In this document: one piece after another, positions 1-12,945 of the stretch
How positions within the stretch are numbered: the stretch's first letter is position 1
Layout of the letters: every line of letters starts with the position of its first letter
Assembly (NCBI GenBank): GCA_963576725.1
Contig: OY755240.1
Location: 35,913,663-35,977,662 of the forward strand
From: Azorinus chamasolen
Taxonomy: Eukaryota; Mollusca; Bivalvia; Cardiida; Solecurtidae
DNA length: 64,000 bases
Direction: 5' to 3'
Position numbers and translations under genes: made by a program
The notes under the pieces: generated by a model
Told to the model about the DNA's origin: nothing
Database searches by the model: none
What the model saw: the letters and a program-made list of their open reading frames with translations, nothing else

Positions 1-2640
1 ACAGAAATATTAAGTTATAAGCGCGTTATAAACGTTTGATATAAATCGTCAATTTAAGGTAGTGTCTATTTTTGATATGATTTTGTTTTACTTTTAAGGA
101 GAACGCATAGGGCTAGACTATCAAACCATATGTCATTTTGTAGATATTATGCCCTACACGCCGATACCTTTTAAATTGGAATCAGTGAAACGATAAGATT
201 TTTTATAGCCCAAATACGGACAGGGATACTTCAACTACCAAACCCTATCAAAATTCAACCCTCGGAAAAATGAAATAACTACCTTCCTAACTTCCCGTAC
301 AGCCCGCACAGACAGACAAATGAACAGACGGACATTCAAACCTACGCGGACGGTTAGCAAATATCCTGTACTATATATGTATATATTATAAGTCTATACC
401 ACCCTGTTATAGATACAGTCTTTGTCAAAAGTCATGAAACCGACCCGTTTTTTATAGCAAAATATAGATTCCGAGGAGAGAATTCACTGCGCGTACGGTC
501 GGACAAACACATTAATACTGCAACATCTGATGTTTTGGTAAAGTATATTATAGGGCCTTTGCAATGAATGTAAAAATATATTATCTGTCTATAAAATTAT
601 GCCTTATACGGGCATTTGAAATTGCCAATTTCATTAAAGAAAACAACGATCGAGTAATAACCTTATCGTTTACGGCCCGCACAGACCGACATATGAACGG
701 ACGGACATTGAACTCTACGCAGACGGTTAGCAAATGTCCTGTACTATATACCCATGTATATTTTATAAGTCTATACCACCCTGTTATGGATACAGTCTGT
801 GTCAAAAGTCATGAAAAACGACCCCTTTTTATAACAAAATTTAGACGCAGATTAGATAATTTCCTGCGCGTACGGTCGGACAAACACGTTAAGATTGCAA
901 CATATGGTATTTTTGTAAAGTATATTATAGGGACTTTGAATGCAAAATTATATTATATATCTAAAAATTATGCCTTAGACGGGCATTTGAAATTGCATCT
1001 TTTACTTTCCGTATATCTGAATTTGGCCGTTTTTTAAGCTGTACGGACGGACGAATGTCCTAAACTCTACGCAAACTCTGTCCTTTTGTTTATAAAGAAA
1101 AATAATATATACAAAGAATTGATGTAGAAAAAACCATCAAAAGAGACCAAAAACAGCCTGATTTTCACAAAATATAGCAATTGGGGCATATAGAATGGCG
1201 CGTACGGACGGACGAACAGCCGTGCGAAGTATATTAAAATACCAGCTTGTAGAGACTAACTTGCTTTATACATACACGTAGGGTTAAAATAAAAATAAAT
1301 GTTCATACAGCCCAGGGCTCCATTAAATAGGGTCCAGAATGTGCATTTTGGACTCTTTAGCGGGTGTCCAGGATTGAACCTAGACCCAACTTTATCGATG
1401 ATTTTCGGTAAAACACTTAGTACCAATAGAATAACCATAATAAGATCTACATATGCATTATAAATTTAGTGCGCAGACATGGCGAGGTCTGTTCAGAAAT
1501 GATGGTCAAAGTTCGTGAAATTCGGAAAAACCGGAAATTTTCGCGATACTTAGCTAATTCAAGACCTCGCACAGACATACACAAGAACGGACAGACCAGT
1601 ATATTTATGCATAAAGTATGCCCAAGAACAGTTCTTTATATTGGTATAAAGATATACAGAATATATGCAGGGATTATGTAATAATAAGACCCCCAAAACG
1701 GCGGAAATAGCTAAAGAACAAAGGAATGTTTTGGCGCCAAAATGGCTTTCGCGCTCGGACGGACGAACGCCTACACCGGGGAACAGACATTTAGTGCCAT
1801 TTAAAAGGCCTAGTAAGCAGCTACACGGTGCAAAAATATTTAAAAAATATTGAAAATTGGCTGAGATATCAGGTTCCAACCCCTTAAAATGATCAAATCC
1901 TGAACCATTTAGGGGTATCTGTGTCATAACTGGCAACCTAATTAAAACTCTGAGTTGACACTTGGTTAGTACTTATTTATAACATCTTGAATAGTTCTAC
2001 AACTATATGAAAACATATTATAGAAATATTGATTAATAAGCGCGTTATGAACGTTTGATGTAACAGGAGCAAATATGAAAGTGTCTGTTTTTAACATTTT
2101 TTTTTAATTTTTAATGATAACCCGTAGAGCTAGAATACCAAACGACATGTCATGTTGTAGGTCTTAACGTGCCCTACACGCTGATATCTTCATAATGGAA
2201 ATCGGTCAAAAGATAAGTTTGTATTGCCCAAATACGGCCAGGGACACTTCAACCACAAAACCCTATCAAAATACAGCCTTAAAAATGCGATAAATTCCTA
2301 ATATGGAAGTTTTCAGAAATGACACTTACAGGATCCAAAGACATTTGGTTGCTGCATCTTTTGACACCAACATCGCTATATTCGGAAAATAAGTAAAAGT
2401 GTCATAAACGAATCACGAAAGTTGCGAACTTTTGTTAGGTAAAATAGTATACCTGACATGGCATCATAATCTCAACTCCCGACTTTGGAGACAGAATTTT
2501 TTGTGTGTGTGTGTTTGGTATGTGGTTGGGTCAAGGTCATCGAAACCCGACATTGAAAGGTCACGATTGGTGTTGCGTAATCGCTGGGGGTTAAAAATCA
2601 AGGGTTGGAATGTTCCTCAAAGTTGACCAGAAATTCGGAT
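1..2640. repeat. 2.7 kb tandem unit, copy I (left-truncated by window)
   Basis: This matches 2700-5335 almost base for base at an offset of about 2,680-2,700: the stretch at 1469 recurs at 4168 and the stretch at 2047 recurs at 4747. Inside it, modules of about 380 bp repeat; the marker GCGCGTACGGTCGGACAAAC lies near 487 and 867, each module also carrying a GACGGACATT motif. Open frames in it have no recognisable domain and occur on both strands of the same DNA, so I read them as chance frames. The sequence near 1-290 resembles 2020-2290, so a third partial unit probably lies to the left. Confidence 0.9.
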
Positions 2641-2699
2641 CCTTATTATTGTGTGTACTCAGGGACACTCGGCTCAAAGACATAAAGCGGGCTCAAGAA

Positions 2700-5335
2700 A
2701 CATGACATACATAAGTATGTATGTCTGTCAACGGGTTGCAAATACACGAAATATAGCCTCAGATAAGAGAATTTTCAGCGCGTACGGTCGGACGAACATG
2801 TTAGTATTGCAACATCTGGTAATTTTGTAAAGTATATTATAGGGCCTTTGGACTGAATGTAAAATTTTATAATCTATCTATAAAATTACGCCTTATACGG
2901 GCATTTGAAATTGCAATTCTCGGTAATAAAAACACCGGTCGAGTAATAACCTTATCTTGTACGGCCCGCACAGACAGACAGACAGATGAACGGATGGACA
3001 TTCAAACCTACGCGGACGGTTAGCAAATATCCTGTACTATATACCCATGTATATATTATAAGTCTATACCACCCTGTTATTGATACAGTCTTTGTCAAAA
3101 GTCATGAAACCGACCCGTTTTTTATAGCAAAATATAGATTCCGAGGAGAGAATTCACTGCGCGTACGGTCGGACAAACACATTAATACTGCAACATCTGG
3201 TGTTTGGGTAAAGTATATTATAGGGCCTTAGCAATGAATGTAAAAATATATTATCTGTCTATAAAATTATGCCTTATACGGGCATTTGAAATTGCTAATT
3301 TCATTAAAGAAAACAACGATCGCGTAATAACCCTATCTTTTACGGTCCGCACAGACAGACATATGAACGGACGGACATTGAACCCTACGCAGACGGTTAG
3401 CAAATGTCCTGTACTATATACCCATGTATATTTTATAAGTCTATACCACCCTATTATGGCTACAGTCTGTGTCAAAAGTCATAAAAACGACCCCTTTTTA
3501 TAACAAAATTTAGACGCAGATTAGATAATTTCCTGAGCGTAAGGTCGGACAAACACGTTAATATTGCAACATATGGTATTTTTGTAAAGTATATTATAGG
3601 GCCTTTGCACTGAATGCACAATTATATTATATATCTAAAAATTATGCCTTAGACGGGCATTTGAAATTGCATTTTTTTACTTTCCGTATATCTGAATTTG
3701 GCCGTTTTATAAGCTGTACGGACGGACGAATGTCCCAAACTCTACGCAAACTCTGTCCTTTTGTTTATATCTTTATTACCTACTTACATATGTAAAAGAA
3801 ATAATATATACAAAGAATTGATGTAGAAATAACCCTCAAAAGAGACCAAAAACGGCCTTATTTTCACAAAATATAGCGATTGGGGCATATAGAACGGTGT
3901 GTACGGACGGACGAACAGCCGTGCGAAGTATATTAAAATACCAGCTTGTAGGGACTAACTTGCTTTATACATACACGTAGGTTTAAAATAAAAATAAATG
4001 TCCATACAGCCAAGGGCTCCATTAAATAGGGTCCAGAATGTGCATTTTGGACTCTTTAGCGGGTGTCCAGGATTGAACCTAGACCCAACTTTATCGATGA
4101 TTTTCGGTAAAACACTTAGTACCAATAGAATAACTATAATAAGATCTACATATGCATTATAAATTTAGTGCGCAGACATGGCGAGGTCTGTTCAGAAATG
4201 ATGGTCAAAGTTCGTGAAATTCGGAAAAACCGGAAATTTTCGCGATACTTAGCTAATTCAAGACCTCGCACAGACATACACAATAACGGACAGACCAGTA
4301 TATTTATGCATAAAGTATGCCCAAGAACAGTTCTTTATATTGGTATAAAGATATAAAGAATATATGCAGGGATTATGTAATAATAAGACCCCTAAAACGG
4401 CGGAAATCGCTAAAGAACAAAGGAATGTTTTGGCGCCAAAATGGTTTTCGCGCTCGGACGGACGAACGCTTACACCGGGGAACAGACATTTAGTGCCATT
4501 TAAAAGGCCTAATAAGCAGCTACACGTCGTTGCAAAAATATTTAAAAAATATTGAAAATTGGCTGAGATATCAGGTTCCAACCCCTTAAAATGATCAAAT
4601 CCGGAACCATTTAGGGGTATCTGTGTCATAACTGGCAACCTAATTAAAACTCTGAGTTGACACTTGGTTAGTACTTACTTTTAACATCTTGAATAGTTCT
4701 ACAAGTATATGAAAACATATTACGGAAATATTGATTAATAAGCGCGTTATGAACGTTTGATGTAACAGGAGCAAATATGAAAGTGTCTGTTTTTAACATT
4801 TTTTTTTAATTTTTAATGATAACCCGTAGAGCTAGAATATCAAACGACATGTCATGTTGTAGGTCTTAACGTGCCCTACACGCCGATACCTTCATAATGG
4901 AAATCGGTCAAAAGATAAGTTTTTTATTGCCCAAATACGGCCAGGGACACTTCAACCACCAAACCCTATCAAAATTCAGCCTAAAAATGCGATGACTTCC
5001 TTATATGGAAGTTTTTGGAAGTGATACATACAGAATCTAAAGAACCATTGATGTCGCATCTTTTGACACCAAAACCGCTATTATCGGAAAATAAATAAAA
5101 GTGTCATAAAGGGAACACGAAAGTTGTGGACTTGTGTCTGGTTAAATAGTATACCTGACATGGTGTCAAAATGTCAACTCCTGATTTTTGACATAGAAAT
5201 TTTTTATTACTGCTGGGTAAGAGGTCGGGTCAAGGTGACCGAAACCCGACCTTGAAAGGTCACGATTGGTGTCGTAATCCCGGGGGGGGGGGTAAAAAGT
5301 TGGAGTGTCCCTGAAAGTTGATCGGAAATGACGTC
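2700..5335. repeat. 2.7 kb tandem unit, copy II
   Basis: Second head-to-tail copy. It has one more inner module than copy I, with the GCGCGTACGGTCGGAC marker near 2775, 3167 and 3537. Its last 600 bp (4740-5335) match 2040-2640 and contain a short GGTCAAGGT block and a run of G near 5282. Divergence from copy I is low, a few percent by eye, so the duplication is fairly young or homogenised. No coding sequence is supported. Confidence 0.9.
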
Positions 5336-5449
5336 GAACGTAATTAACCCTACCCGGAATTCTGAACTGGTATAACTCAGTAACAAAACTGCTTCGTTTA
5401 AAAGTCTCTGTCAATTCAGTTCCACTTTCCAACCTAGCATGTTTCTTTA

Positions 5450-6755
5450 TTGGTTATATATATTCCACATCTCTCCAGTCGTTTGTTGTAAGAGAAAATT
5501 TAATTCATTAAATGATTGCTGTCGAAATCTTGATGTCCATCTCATTATTTTCTAGGACTTAACGACTTTTGTTCTTACATGTACATGTATATTCCAAATC
5601 TCTCCGGTAGCTTGTTATAAGGGAACATTTAATTCATTAGGCTGTGTCACAAACAAGGGCAGACAACCCACTTGTATTCAGCCGAGTTGTCCATTTGACC
5701 ATAGTGTCATACCCACTGCATTGAAACTTTTACTACGATATGCTACAAGCCTGAGTTTGATTGCATCTGGATCAGGATAACACGACCGACAACCACCGGT
5801 CTCTCGGCACGAATGTGGGTGGGGTAACAAAATTGAAATATTAAAACCGTCATAACCTTTGAACGGAGAAAAATAGAAAACCAAAGCAAATTGCAAAGTT
5901 GCTTGTCCTGGTGGGACCTATCGATTGATACTTACTAGGTTATTTATGCGACCGGCCGAGAACGGGACCGAAAACCATTTCCGTTCAAAGTTCGCGAACA
6001 TCCAGCATAACTCAGGATCCATAGGAAATAGAAATATAGTGTAAACAGTAATTTTGCTTTATTAGACAAGCCCTGTCGTTTGCTGTCGCATTGTTTCACT
6101 TAGCACTTTTGGTTCGGATTTTCGCTCTAGTGCACGGTTTTGAGGTCTCAGGTTCGAAACCTTGATATCAATCGATTTACTGGCTAGGACTGAACATATT
6201 TTGTTCTTACATATATATTCCAAATCTCTCCGGTAGCTTGTTATAATAGAAAATTTAATTCATTAGGCTGTGACACAAACAAGGTCAGAGAACCCACTCG
6301 ATCCCCGGCCGCGACAGACCAAAAGTCATTAAAAGCTGGTTCTAGTAGCTCCCTTGTCTACGCTCGACATTAAAAGGGTAGTTCTAGGAATGGTCGGCCC
6401 GGTGTCAGGATAATGAGACTGGATGGGGTGCCCTTGCCGTGTGCCCGCGACAGGGGCATTCCAGTGATGCAGCACTATAACTTGTCTCAAGTACTCAAGA
6501 AATACTGTTGGTCGGACGTAAAGCCCAACTCACAAATTCACTCACTCACTCACTCACTCACTCACTCAACAGCAAATTTGCTTCATTTGACAAGCTCGAT
6601 CGATTCTCGTCAAGTTTTCTTATCCAGTCGTTCTGGTTCCGGTTTTTCGCTTTTGTGCAATATTTTGAAACCTTCATGTCAATCGATTTAACAGTCAGAA
6701 ATGGAGAACTTTTATTCTTACATATATATTCCATGTATCTCCGGTAATATGTTTT
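5450..6755. repeat. Dispersed ~70-bp direct repeats in otherwise unique DNA
   Basis: A module starting with ATATTCCA and AATCTCTCCGG and running to TTTAATTCATTAGGCTGTG occurs near 5590-5660 and 6218-6287, with partial copies near 5455-5510 and 6727-6750. The rest of the stretch is unique and I see no gene in it. Confidence 0.7.
6538..6568. repeat. (CACT)n microsatellite
   Basis: About eight uninterrupted CACT tetramers. The two overlapping open frames here get their Ser-Leu-Thr-His repeats from this tract and are not genes. Confidence 0.95.
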
Positions 6756-6756
6756 G

Positions 6757-6866
6757 TCAAACCCTTTCCTTCATATAAACGTGTTTTTACGCATCTGCTT
6801 ACAGAGTAGACCCAGATCAGACGGTTCCTTTATAGCCGTCTGATCAGGGTCTGCTATTTTTGCTAA
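6757..6866 (+). repeat. GATCAG hairpin element
   Basis: A CCCTTTCC leader and a CAGAGTAGACCCAGATCAGA arm are followed by the complementary arm TCTGATCAGGGTCTGCT. The arms pair around a short loop at about 6820-6832. Relatives lie near 49640, 49915, 53365 (reverse), 54525, 56320 and 62201, and diverged half-copies lie in the 10-24 kb array. Non-coding; a MITE-like dispersed hairpin. Confidence 0.85.
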
Positions 6867-6869
6867 CGG

Positions 6870-8585
6870 AATTTGATACTTCGTTCTTTACTTTCTAAAA
6901 TGGCTACAATTTCCCTTCTTTTAGAAATGAAAAAATAATGAAATCTTATTTTTTAAACTCAAGAATAATCTAATGCATTTTTCATCAGCAAGCTAAAGGT
7001 TAATGTATACCTCTTGTGAAACACTTAAGTAAATGCTGATTAAATCTACTTGGTCAGATAGAGCTTATAAATGGAATCAATCCATAAAGTCAACACATGC
7101 AATAGTTCTCATGAGAGTGTGTAGTGTTCTTGTAAACTAACCACTGGTCAGATTGTTTGTACACAGTTATCAAGCATCTGATCAAACTACTAATGAATCT
7201 GAACTGCCGTAAGCTGGAAAGTCTGATTTCGCTTTAAACACTATTTCCCATGGATATTTCTTGAGAACTATGTTTATGTAAATGTAAGAAAGGAATTTCA
7301 AAATTTCAAGGTACTTCGAATACTAACAGGGATGGTAATTATACTACATAGGCGTAGGAGCGTTTTCAATATTGTGTGTGTGGGTGGGGGGGTGTAATGG
7401 CCAAGGAGAAAAAAATATATTTGTAGCTTAAAACTTCTTCCAGTGGTTGATATATTATACATTTCTATATAAAATGTGATGAAGATGGGGAAACGGAAGA
7501 AAAAAGATTTGATCCACTGGCTTATTAGTCTTCATTGTGTTACAGACAGCTTGTTAGACCACTCGAACAAGATGACCTGCAGTATAACGTAATTTTGCCA
7601 TATTTAACTTGTCTAACGAGCAAATTTCCCTTCATCCCGGAAGATTCACATTTTCGGAAAAAAAATTAAAGCATAGATCTATTCAAAAGAATAAGTTAAT
7701 TTCATATTGTAACATTCACTCAATAATACGAATATTATTCCCGTCTTATCTTGAGTCATGTCTCACAAAAGCAATGCCTGTATCGTTACCATTTTCTTTA
7801 AATTAATGAATTCCCGGTCAGGTTTATGCAGATACCTTCAGGAGAGGATTCTTTCATTTCACCTGTTCGTTGGTTTTAAACACGTGTAGAAAAAGACAAA
7901 ATAGCGTCAATCGTAACTACTCGTCGTTTTCCGTCAGTGTTCGGAGTAAAGCCGGGGAAACTTATCCGATGGCACTCGGGACACTTCAGATATTCCGAAC
8001 CCTGGTGGAATAAGACGAGTAGTAGAATGGAGACGTAAAGTTTTTATGAGCTATGATCACTACTGGCTCCTTATTTGTTTTGAGAAACCCTTTTCTTGAG
8101 ATAGGAGCTAAATTATGAATGATCACAAAGTCGATAAGTCGTGGATATATTTTGTTTTCAGAAATGCGATTCTAAAGATCTACTCTGCGTTCTGAGAAAT
8201 TGGAACCTGAACATCAAGACGTAATATTAGTAACGATTATTGAACTGACACGCATAATTCTTAGCATTCCGATTGTCACTTTTATAATCATTTCTGGTAT
8301 AAATAAAGAAGTACTGCAGATTCACATATGTGTGGAGCTTATCGATTCCCACGAAAATATAAAAATATACATGAATGGCAGTTTAATAATGTTTACCAGT
8401 ACTCACTATCTATACCAACAAACAAGTAAAACTTGGAAACCTTGCTCAAGAATGTTATATTGCTATAAGTTTCATATAGAATACAAACTGTTCTAGGACA
8501 ATAAATATAGAAAACAACATATTAAGCTGGAGCATAATATTAAGTCAGGTATTCCCCAATATTCGCCAGTATTGCATATTAAATT
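6870..8585. other. Unique AT-rich stretch, nothing recognised
   Basis: No domain-bearing frame, RNA gene or clear repeat seen. A 98-codon frame at 8200-8496 lacks an ATG start and has no motif I recognise; it is hydrophobic by AT-rich composition. A short G-rich tract lies near 7380. Confidence 0.5.
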
Positions 8586-8589
8586 ATTA

Positions 8590-8793
8590 CAGTATAACCT
8601 CTCTTAACCGGAATTCTAGTAGATAAGAATTTAGATACTTTTATGCAGGTGGCTGCTTAATGTAGAGTGAAAGTCATGCAGAAAGCTCCTAGAGGAGCTT
8701 TCTGCATGACTTTCACCCTGCATTAAGCTGCCACCTGTCTCGAAGACCGATATCCATATTACATTTAACGGCCGCTTAAGAGAGGTTTTACTG
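8590..8793. mobile_element. 204-bp palindromic MITE, copy 1 (TA target)
   Basis: The ends read CAGTATAACCTCTCTTAA and the complement of CAGTAAAACCTCTCTTAA, flanked by TA on both sides (8588-8589, 8794-8795). The core (8646-8737) is a near-perfect hairpin with arms of about 45 bp and the loop at CTAGAG. Two other copies (35641-35844 and 61867-62070) have exactly the same length. A TA target and CAGT ends fit a non-autonomous Tc1/mariner or pogo-type element. No coding capacity. Confidence 0.92.
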
Positions 8794-8799
8794 TACTTA

Positions 8800-9650
8800 T
8801 TGATTATTGCTGATTCTTAAATGGTCTGCTCAGTTTTTGATATAAATTTACATTTCGCATAATCTAAACGATATGCATATGCATGGAAAAATAACAATAA
8901 TAATGCATGATAACATCACATTTCCTTATCTTGAAAAAAAATAGTTGCATTATACCTAAAGGAGGACCTAGTTCTCAAATACTCTCTGCATATTTCATAA
9001 ATACATTAGTATCTCAAACCTTCATCTGCTTCAGCTGTTAAAATACAAGTTATATTCCCTTTGTTTACAATAAAAACCAAAAACAAAACAGTTTGGATTT
9101 TAAACAGTTTGGATCCTAATGAGACGCCGATTTAATCGTTGTCTCATTTGGACCAAAACTGTTTACAAACTTCATCACAAATTCGCCCAAATTAGCAGAC
9201 TAAAGGTTAAATGGAAGAGAGGTTAATCTTATCTCCTCTGACCTATGGACAGTGACTGCTGGTACCACGGATTATTTATGAGTCCGTGCTTAAACGAATA
9301 ACGGAGAGTTTCATTTTACTGAGATTGCAAGCGAGCGAATCTTGTCGAAGCTTGTGGTACAATGGCAACACGGAACTCAGCAATAATCTGAGAAAGGTAT
9401 GTCAGTTACATTAAACAAATCTTATGTTAAAAACGTACCTTAACTATAAATCGAAACAAAAGAAACACACCTACTGCGCGTTTACCATATCATTAACTGG
9501 AGTTGCCATTAGTACAGCGCCGTCGACCATTGCTTTACAAATTCTGTCAATACTGATATAGAGTTTATGAATGCTCAGTGATTAAATTTTTCGACTCAAA
9601 CGTTACCGTCTGCAGCTATTTTATATGCTGTATCTTTTAAAACATCGTGT
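8800..9650. other. Unique stretch with one small hairpin
   Basis: Mostly featureless. A hairpin at 9102-9164 pairs AAACAGTTTGGATCC...ATGAGAC with its complement. A similar TTTGGAGCC hairpin lies at 52559-52611. No gene seen. Confidence 0.5.
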
Positions 9651-9695
9651 GGTTTAAGGTCTGAGTCAAAATCACTCACAAAAGGTAATTTTATT

Positions 9696-9888
9696 GTTCT
9701 TCGGGATCATTAGTTTCGATGTTATTAGTCTTTAAAATTGAATACTGCTTAAGCCGGTGCTAGGGGGCGTGAGTAGTATTGCACTTGTAATTACTACTCA
9801 TGAACATACTCAATAAAACCAAGTCTGCAATTTTCTCTTTTTGCATTTCTACTTTTGCTTTCGAAGGTTCACCCATTTTTAGAATATA
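9696..9888 (+). repeat. ~330-bp dispersed repeat, partial copy
   Basis: Marked by GCTTAAGCCGGTGCTAGG, GACTCAATAAAACC and TTTGCTTTCGAAGG. Further copies lie near 12295, 12745, 18420, 19165 and 21885 on this strand, and near 27458, 28091, 28378, 52238 and 62410 on the other. Non-coding MITE-like family. Confidence 0.85.
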
Positions 9889-10756
9889 CATGGATGTATA
9901 ATTGTAACGCAAATTGTTATAAAGGAAGTGTTAGCATATATAGTTTTCATGCAAATATGCATGTCGTTTAAATTTGTGTTGACAGCATTTGTACTGAAGA
10001 TTGTTCAGAAATGAAAATAGAAGGTGTGGTTCATTGTTACCTCGGAATGTTCATGATATAAAACACAGTTAGTTAGCCTTCCTAGAATGTGTTCGATTCT
10101 CACCGTAGGCAGATTGGAGTTCTTTCTTGATGAAGAGCAAATAATCTGCACTGATTATGCAGAGAAAAACTGTTTTGTTTCAAACATTTTAGATGAGAAA
10201 CGGCAGTATAAAACAATTTTAACCGTAAAACTGCAGCAACTGATGTTTGACCCTTTTACCTCATAATGTTTACACAGCATCTGTGTATGTGTGAATCCAT
10301 AAATGTACCTCAGAATGTCTGCGTATAGTATTTATGTTATGTTTGTTTATTACGTACATCAGACAGAGGTTTTAAATGAACCACAGAATAGTTGTATGTC
10401 AACCCTTTCCCCATAAATACGCCTTACTAGGCCTTTGCAACAGGAGAAGACCCAGCCCAAACTGGTTCGGTAGGAACTGTGAGATCACGGAATATTCTGT
10501 TTGCTGACGATACATGTTCTGTGCTTTATATTTGGTATTCTCATGCATATGTACATGCTGCCTTTGTTGAACTGTTTGTCCTGTTTGTTTTCTGACCCCA
10601 ACTTTTGAAATAGATGAAATAGAAACTTTCTGTTAGTATATACATGCATCTGTTAAAGCTGTATCTATTTAATGGGATCAGATAAAGGTCAAATACAGCT
10701 TGCAGGATCAAATTTAGTGTACAAATGCAGGTTTTAAAGATGCATTTATTGGGTGG

Positions 10757-11064
10757 GTTAGATTAAATTAGATTTGATTGCAGTTTTCAACATCATGCTC
10801 CTTGCAGAAAGAGTGACCTATATGCAGGATAGAATTTGAAGTTACAGTAGGCGCCCATAAACCGGTTTAAACCCCCGGTGACTTTTGTCACTGACCGTTC
10901 CAAGGCGGTACTTCTATCTTCCTCCTATTGTATGTTTGTTTTGTCTTTGTGTGTCTCTTGTTGTTTTTTCTACCTATGTACATTTGCTGTTTCCTTGTGT
11001 TGCTGTTCGGGCGAGTGTTTGTTCTGTATGTGGTGTTTCCTGCATGACTCATTTTTGTACTTTT
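10757..11064 (+). mobile_element. Solo 3' tail of the RT family, 5'-truncated
   Basis: From about 10850 this matches the tail behind the RT pseudogene at 48360-48583: GGCGCCCATAAACCGG, GTGACTTTTGTCACTGACCG, TTCCAAGGCGGTACTTC and TTGCTGTTCGGGCG occur in the same order. The cassette reads GGGTTAAGGTCTAGG elsewhere (13815) but is split here, so this is an insertion into the cassette. The first ~90 bp (10757-10850) are not shared with the 48 kb copy. The two overlapping 62-codon frames inside it are not genes. Confidence 0.8.
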
Positions 11065-11279
11065 AAGGTCTAGGTTACAATCACTCTTTGTGATAAAATA
11101 TCAATGATTGCAGAAAAAGAATAATGTTGGCGTTTGCCTCTTTAGAGGCTTAATTGTTGATTTGCTCATCTGCCAATACCATGTCTTTAAGTAAAACGTT
11201 ACCTTTGCAGTAAAGTTAAATTGTCTAGTAGTTTGCTATGTAAATCAAGCACTGCTTTGTTTAATTGTTATTTATACAG

Positions 11280-11376
11280 ATACCTGACAATCTTACAGCA
11301 ACTGTACAGGTTTTGAAGTCAGCCGAAGGACATTCCGGTTTCTTATCAAAAGGACATTCTGTAGATTCTCACAAAG
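11280..11376 (+). pseudogene. Exon-like segment A of the cassette array
   Basis: Preceded by TTATTTATACAG and followed by AAAG|GTAATC, so both splice consensus sites are present. Compared with copies C and D it has one extra base near its start (97 nt, not a multiple of three). From the shared Leu-Thr-Ala-Thr onward the common frame is open to the donor. Either the exon is frameshifted or the acceptor has moved. Function unknown. Confidence 0.4.
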
Positions 11377-12294
11377 GTAATCATAAACCTGTATAATTAC
11401 TTGTATATCTGCAAGGCAGATTGTTACAAACGGATTTTGCAAATATCCTTGTCAAGCATATATGCACAGTGCTAAATTTGTGTGAATAACATTTGTACTG
11501 CAGAATGTTAAGAAATGGAAATTGGGGTTCATTGTTACCTCGGAACGTTCATGATATAACACACAGTTAGTAAGCCTTCCAAGATAAAGCTCTATATTCC
11601 CACAGATTGGATGATCTATGGCGAGGTATTACTCAGCCTGCTTAGCTAATGAAACGTAGAAAAGTTTTTAATTTGAGTGACTTTCATCTGCCTAAGACTA
11701 TTTTAATAAAATTACTTAAGTATAGCTCAGTCTAATTAGCTAAGCATAATTTTGAAACGGCCAGTATTTAATTATCTTATAACATGATAAACTTAAAATT
11801 CAGTAATTGATGTTTGACGCTTGTACCTCATAATGTTTGCATAGCATCTATGTATGTGTGTGTGTTCATAAATGTACCTCAGAACATGTGTGTATAGTAT
11901 TGATTGTATGTGTATTATAACGTACGTCAGATTCTACTTTGTTTGTTTAAGAAATATGCTTTGTATATTTTTTGTATTCTTATGCATATTAAAATGCTGT
12001 ATTTGAATGACATTTTTGTCCGGTTTGGTTTCTGTTTAGATATCTTAATATAACTGTGCTCCAAAGGATATAAATATAACCATAAAACTTCAGTAACTGA
12101 TGTTTGAAGCTTGTACCTCATAATGTTTGCAGAGCATCTGTGAATGTATGTGTGCATAAAATTACCTCAGAACGTCTATGTATAGTATTGTTGGTATGTG
12201 TATCTATATACATGTACATACCTCAGACAGAGGTTTGAATGTTGCCTTTGAGTGACCTGTTTAGTCCTGTTTGTTTTCTATCAGCAACTTTACG

Positions 12295-12520
12295 TAATTC
12301 ATTCTCAGTGTTGTTATATTTTCTGGTCCTTCGGGATCATTAGTTTTCATGTTATTAGTTTTGTAAATTGAATACTGCTTAAGCCGGTGCTAGGGGGCGT
12401 GAGTAGTGTTGCACTTTTAATTACTACTCCTGAACAGACTCAATAAAACCGGGTCTGCAATTTTCTCTTTTTGCATTTCTACTTTTGCTTTCGAGGGATC
12501 ACCCATTTTCAGAATATATT
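12295..12520 (+). repeat. ~330-bp dispersed repeat, copy
   Basis: Carries the CTTCGGGATCATTAG, GCTTAAGCCGGTGCTAGG and TTTGCTTTCGAGGG markers in order; the 5' GTACTTCATTCTCAGTG block is only partly kept. Confidence 0.85.
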
Positions 12521-12744
12521 TAATCTTGACACCTACTTTTGAAGCAGATGAAATAGAAACTTCATGTTAGTGTACACATGCATCTGTTTAAGCTTTATCT
12601 ATTTAATGGGATTAGGTCAGGGTCAACGTCACCTTTCAAGATCAAAGTTTGTGCACAAATGCAGTTTTTAAAGATGCATTTAAGTTGTTTAAGGTCTAGG
12701 TCAAAATTACTCTCAAAAGGTAAACCACATATCTGTTAATTTGT

Positions 12745-12945
12745 CATGTCATTCGGGATAATTTATTTTGATGTCATTAGTTTTGAAAATTGAATACTGC
12801 TTAAACCAGTGCTAGATGACGTGAGTAGTGTTACACTTTTAATTATTACTCATGAACAGACTCACAAAAACTGAGTCTGCAAATGTTTTCTTTTTGCCTT
12901 TCTAGTTTTGCTTCCGAAGGGTAACACATTTTCAGAATACATGCA
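12745..12945 (+). repeat. ~330-bp dispersed repeat, diverged copy
   Basis: Same marker order as the copy just upstream, with more changes (CTTAAACCAGTGCTAG). It lies in the same cassette, so part of the cassette is internally duplicated. Confidence 0.8.

Noticed and set aside
564..1037. 157-codon frame in the 2.7 kb unit
   Set aside because: No motif; the copy in the second unit is shorter and broken, and an overlapping frame is open on the other strand.
1559..1936. 125-codon minus-strand frame, also present at 4258-4638
   Set aside because: It is conserved between the tandem copies only because the DNA is duplicated. The copies differ by a 3-nt indel and non-silent changes, and no domain is seen. 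Kept as doubtful, not annotated.
9262..9302. Possible hammerhead ribozyme (TTATGAGTCCGTG...CGAATAAC)
   Set aside because: The phrase TGAGTCCGTG recalls a hammerhead stem, but the conserved CTGATGA and GAAA cores are not present and no paired flanking helix was found.
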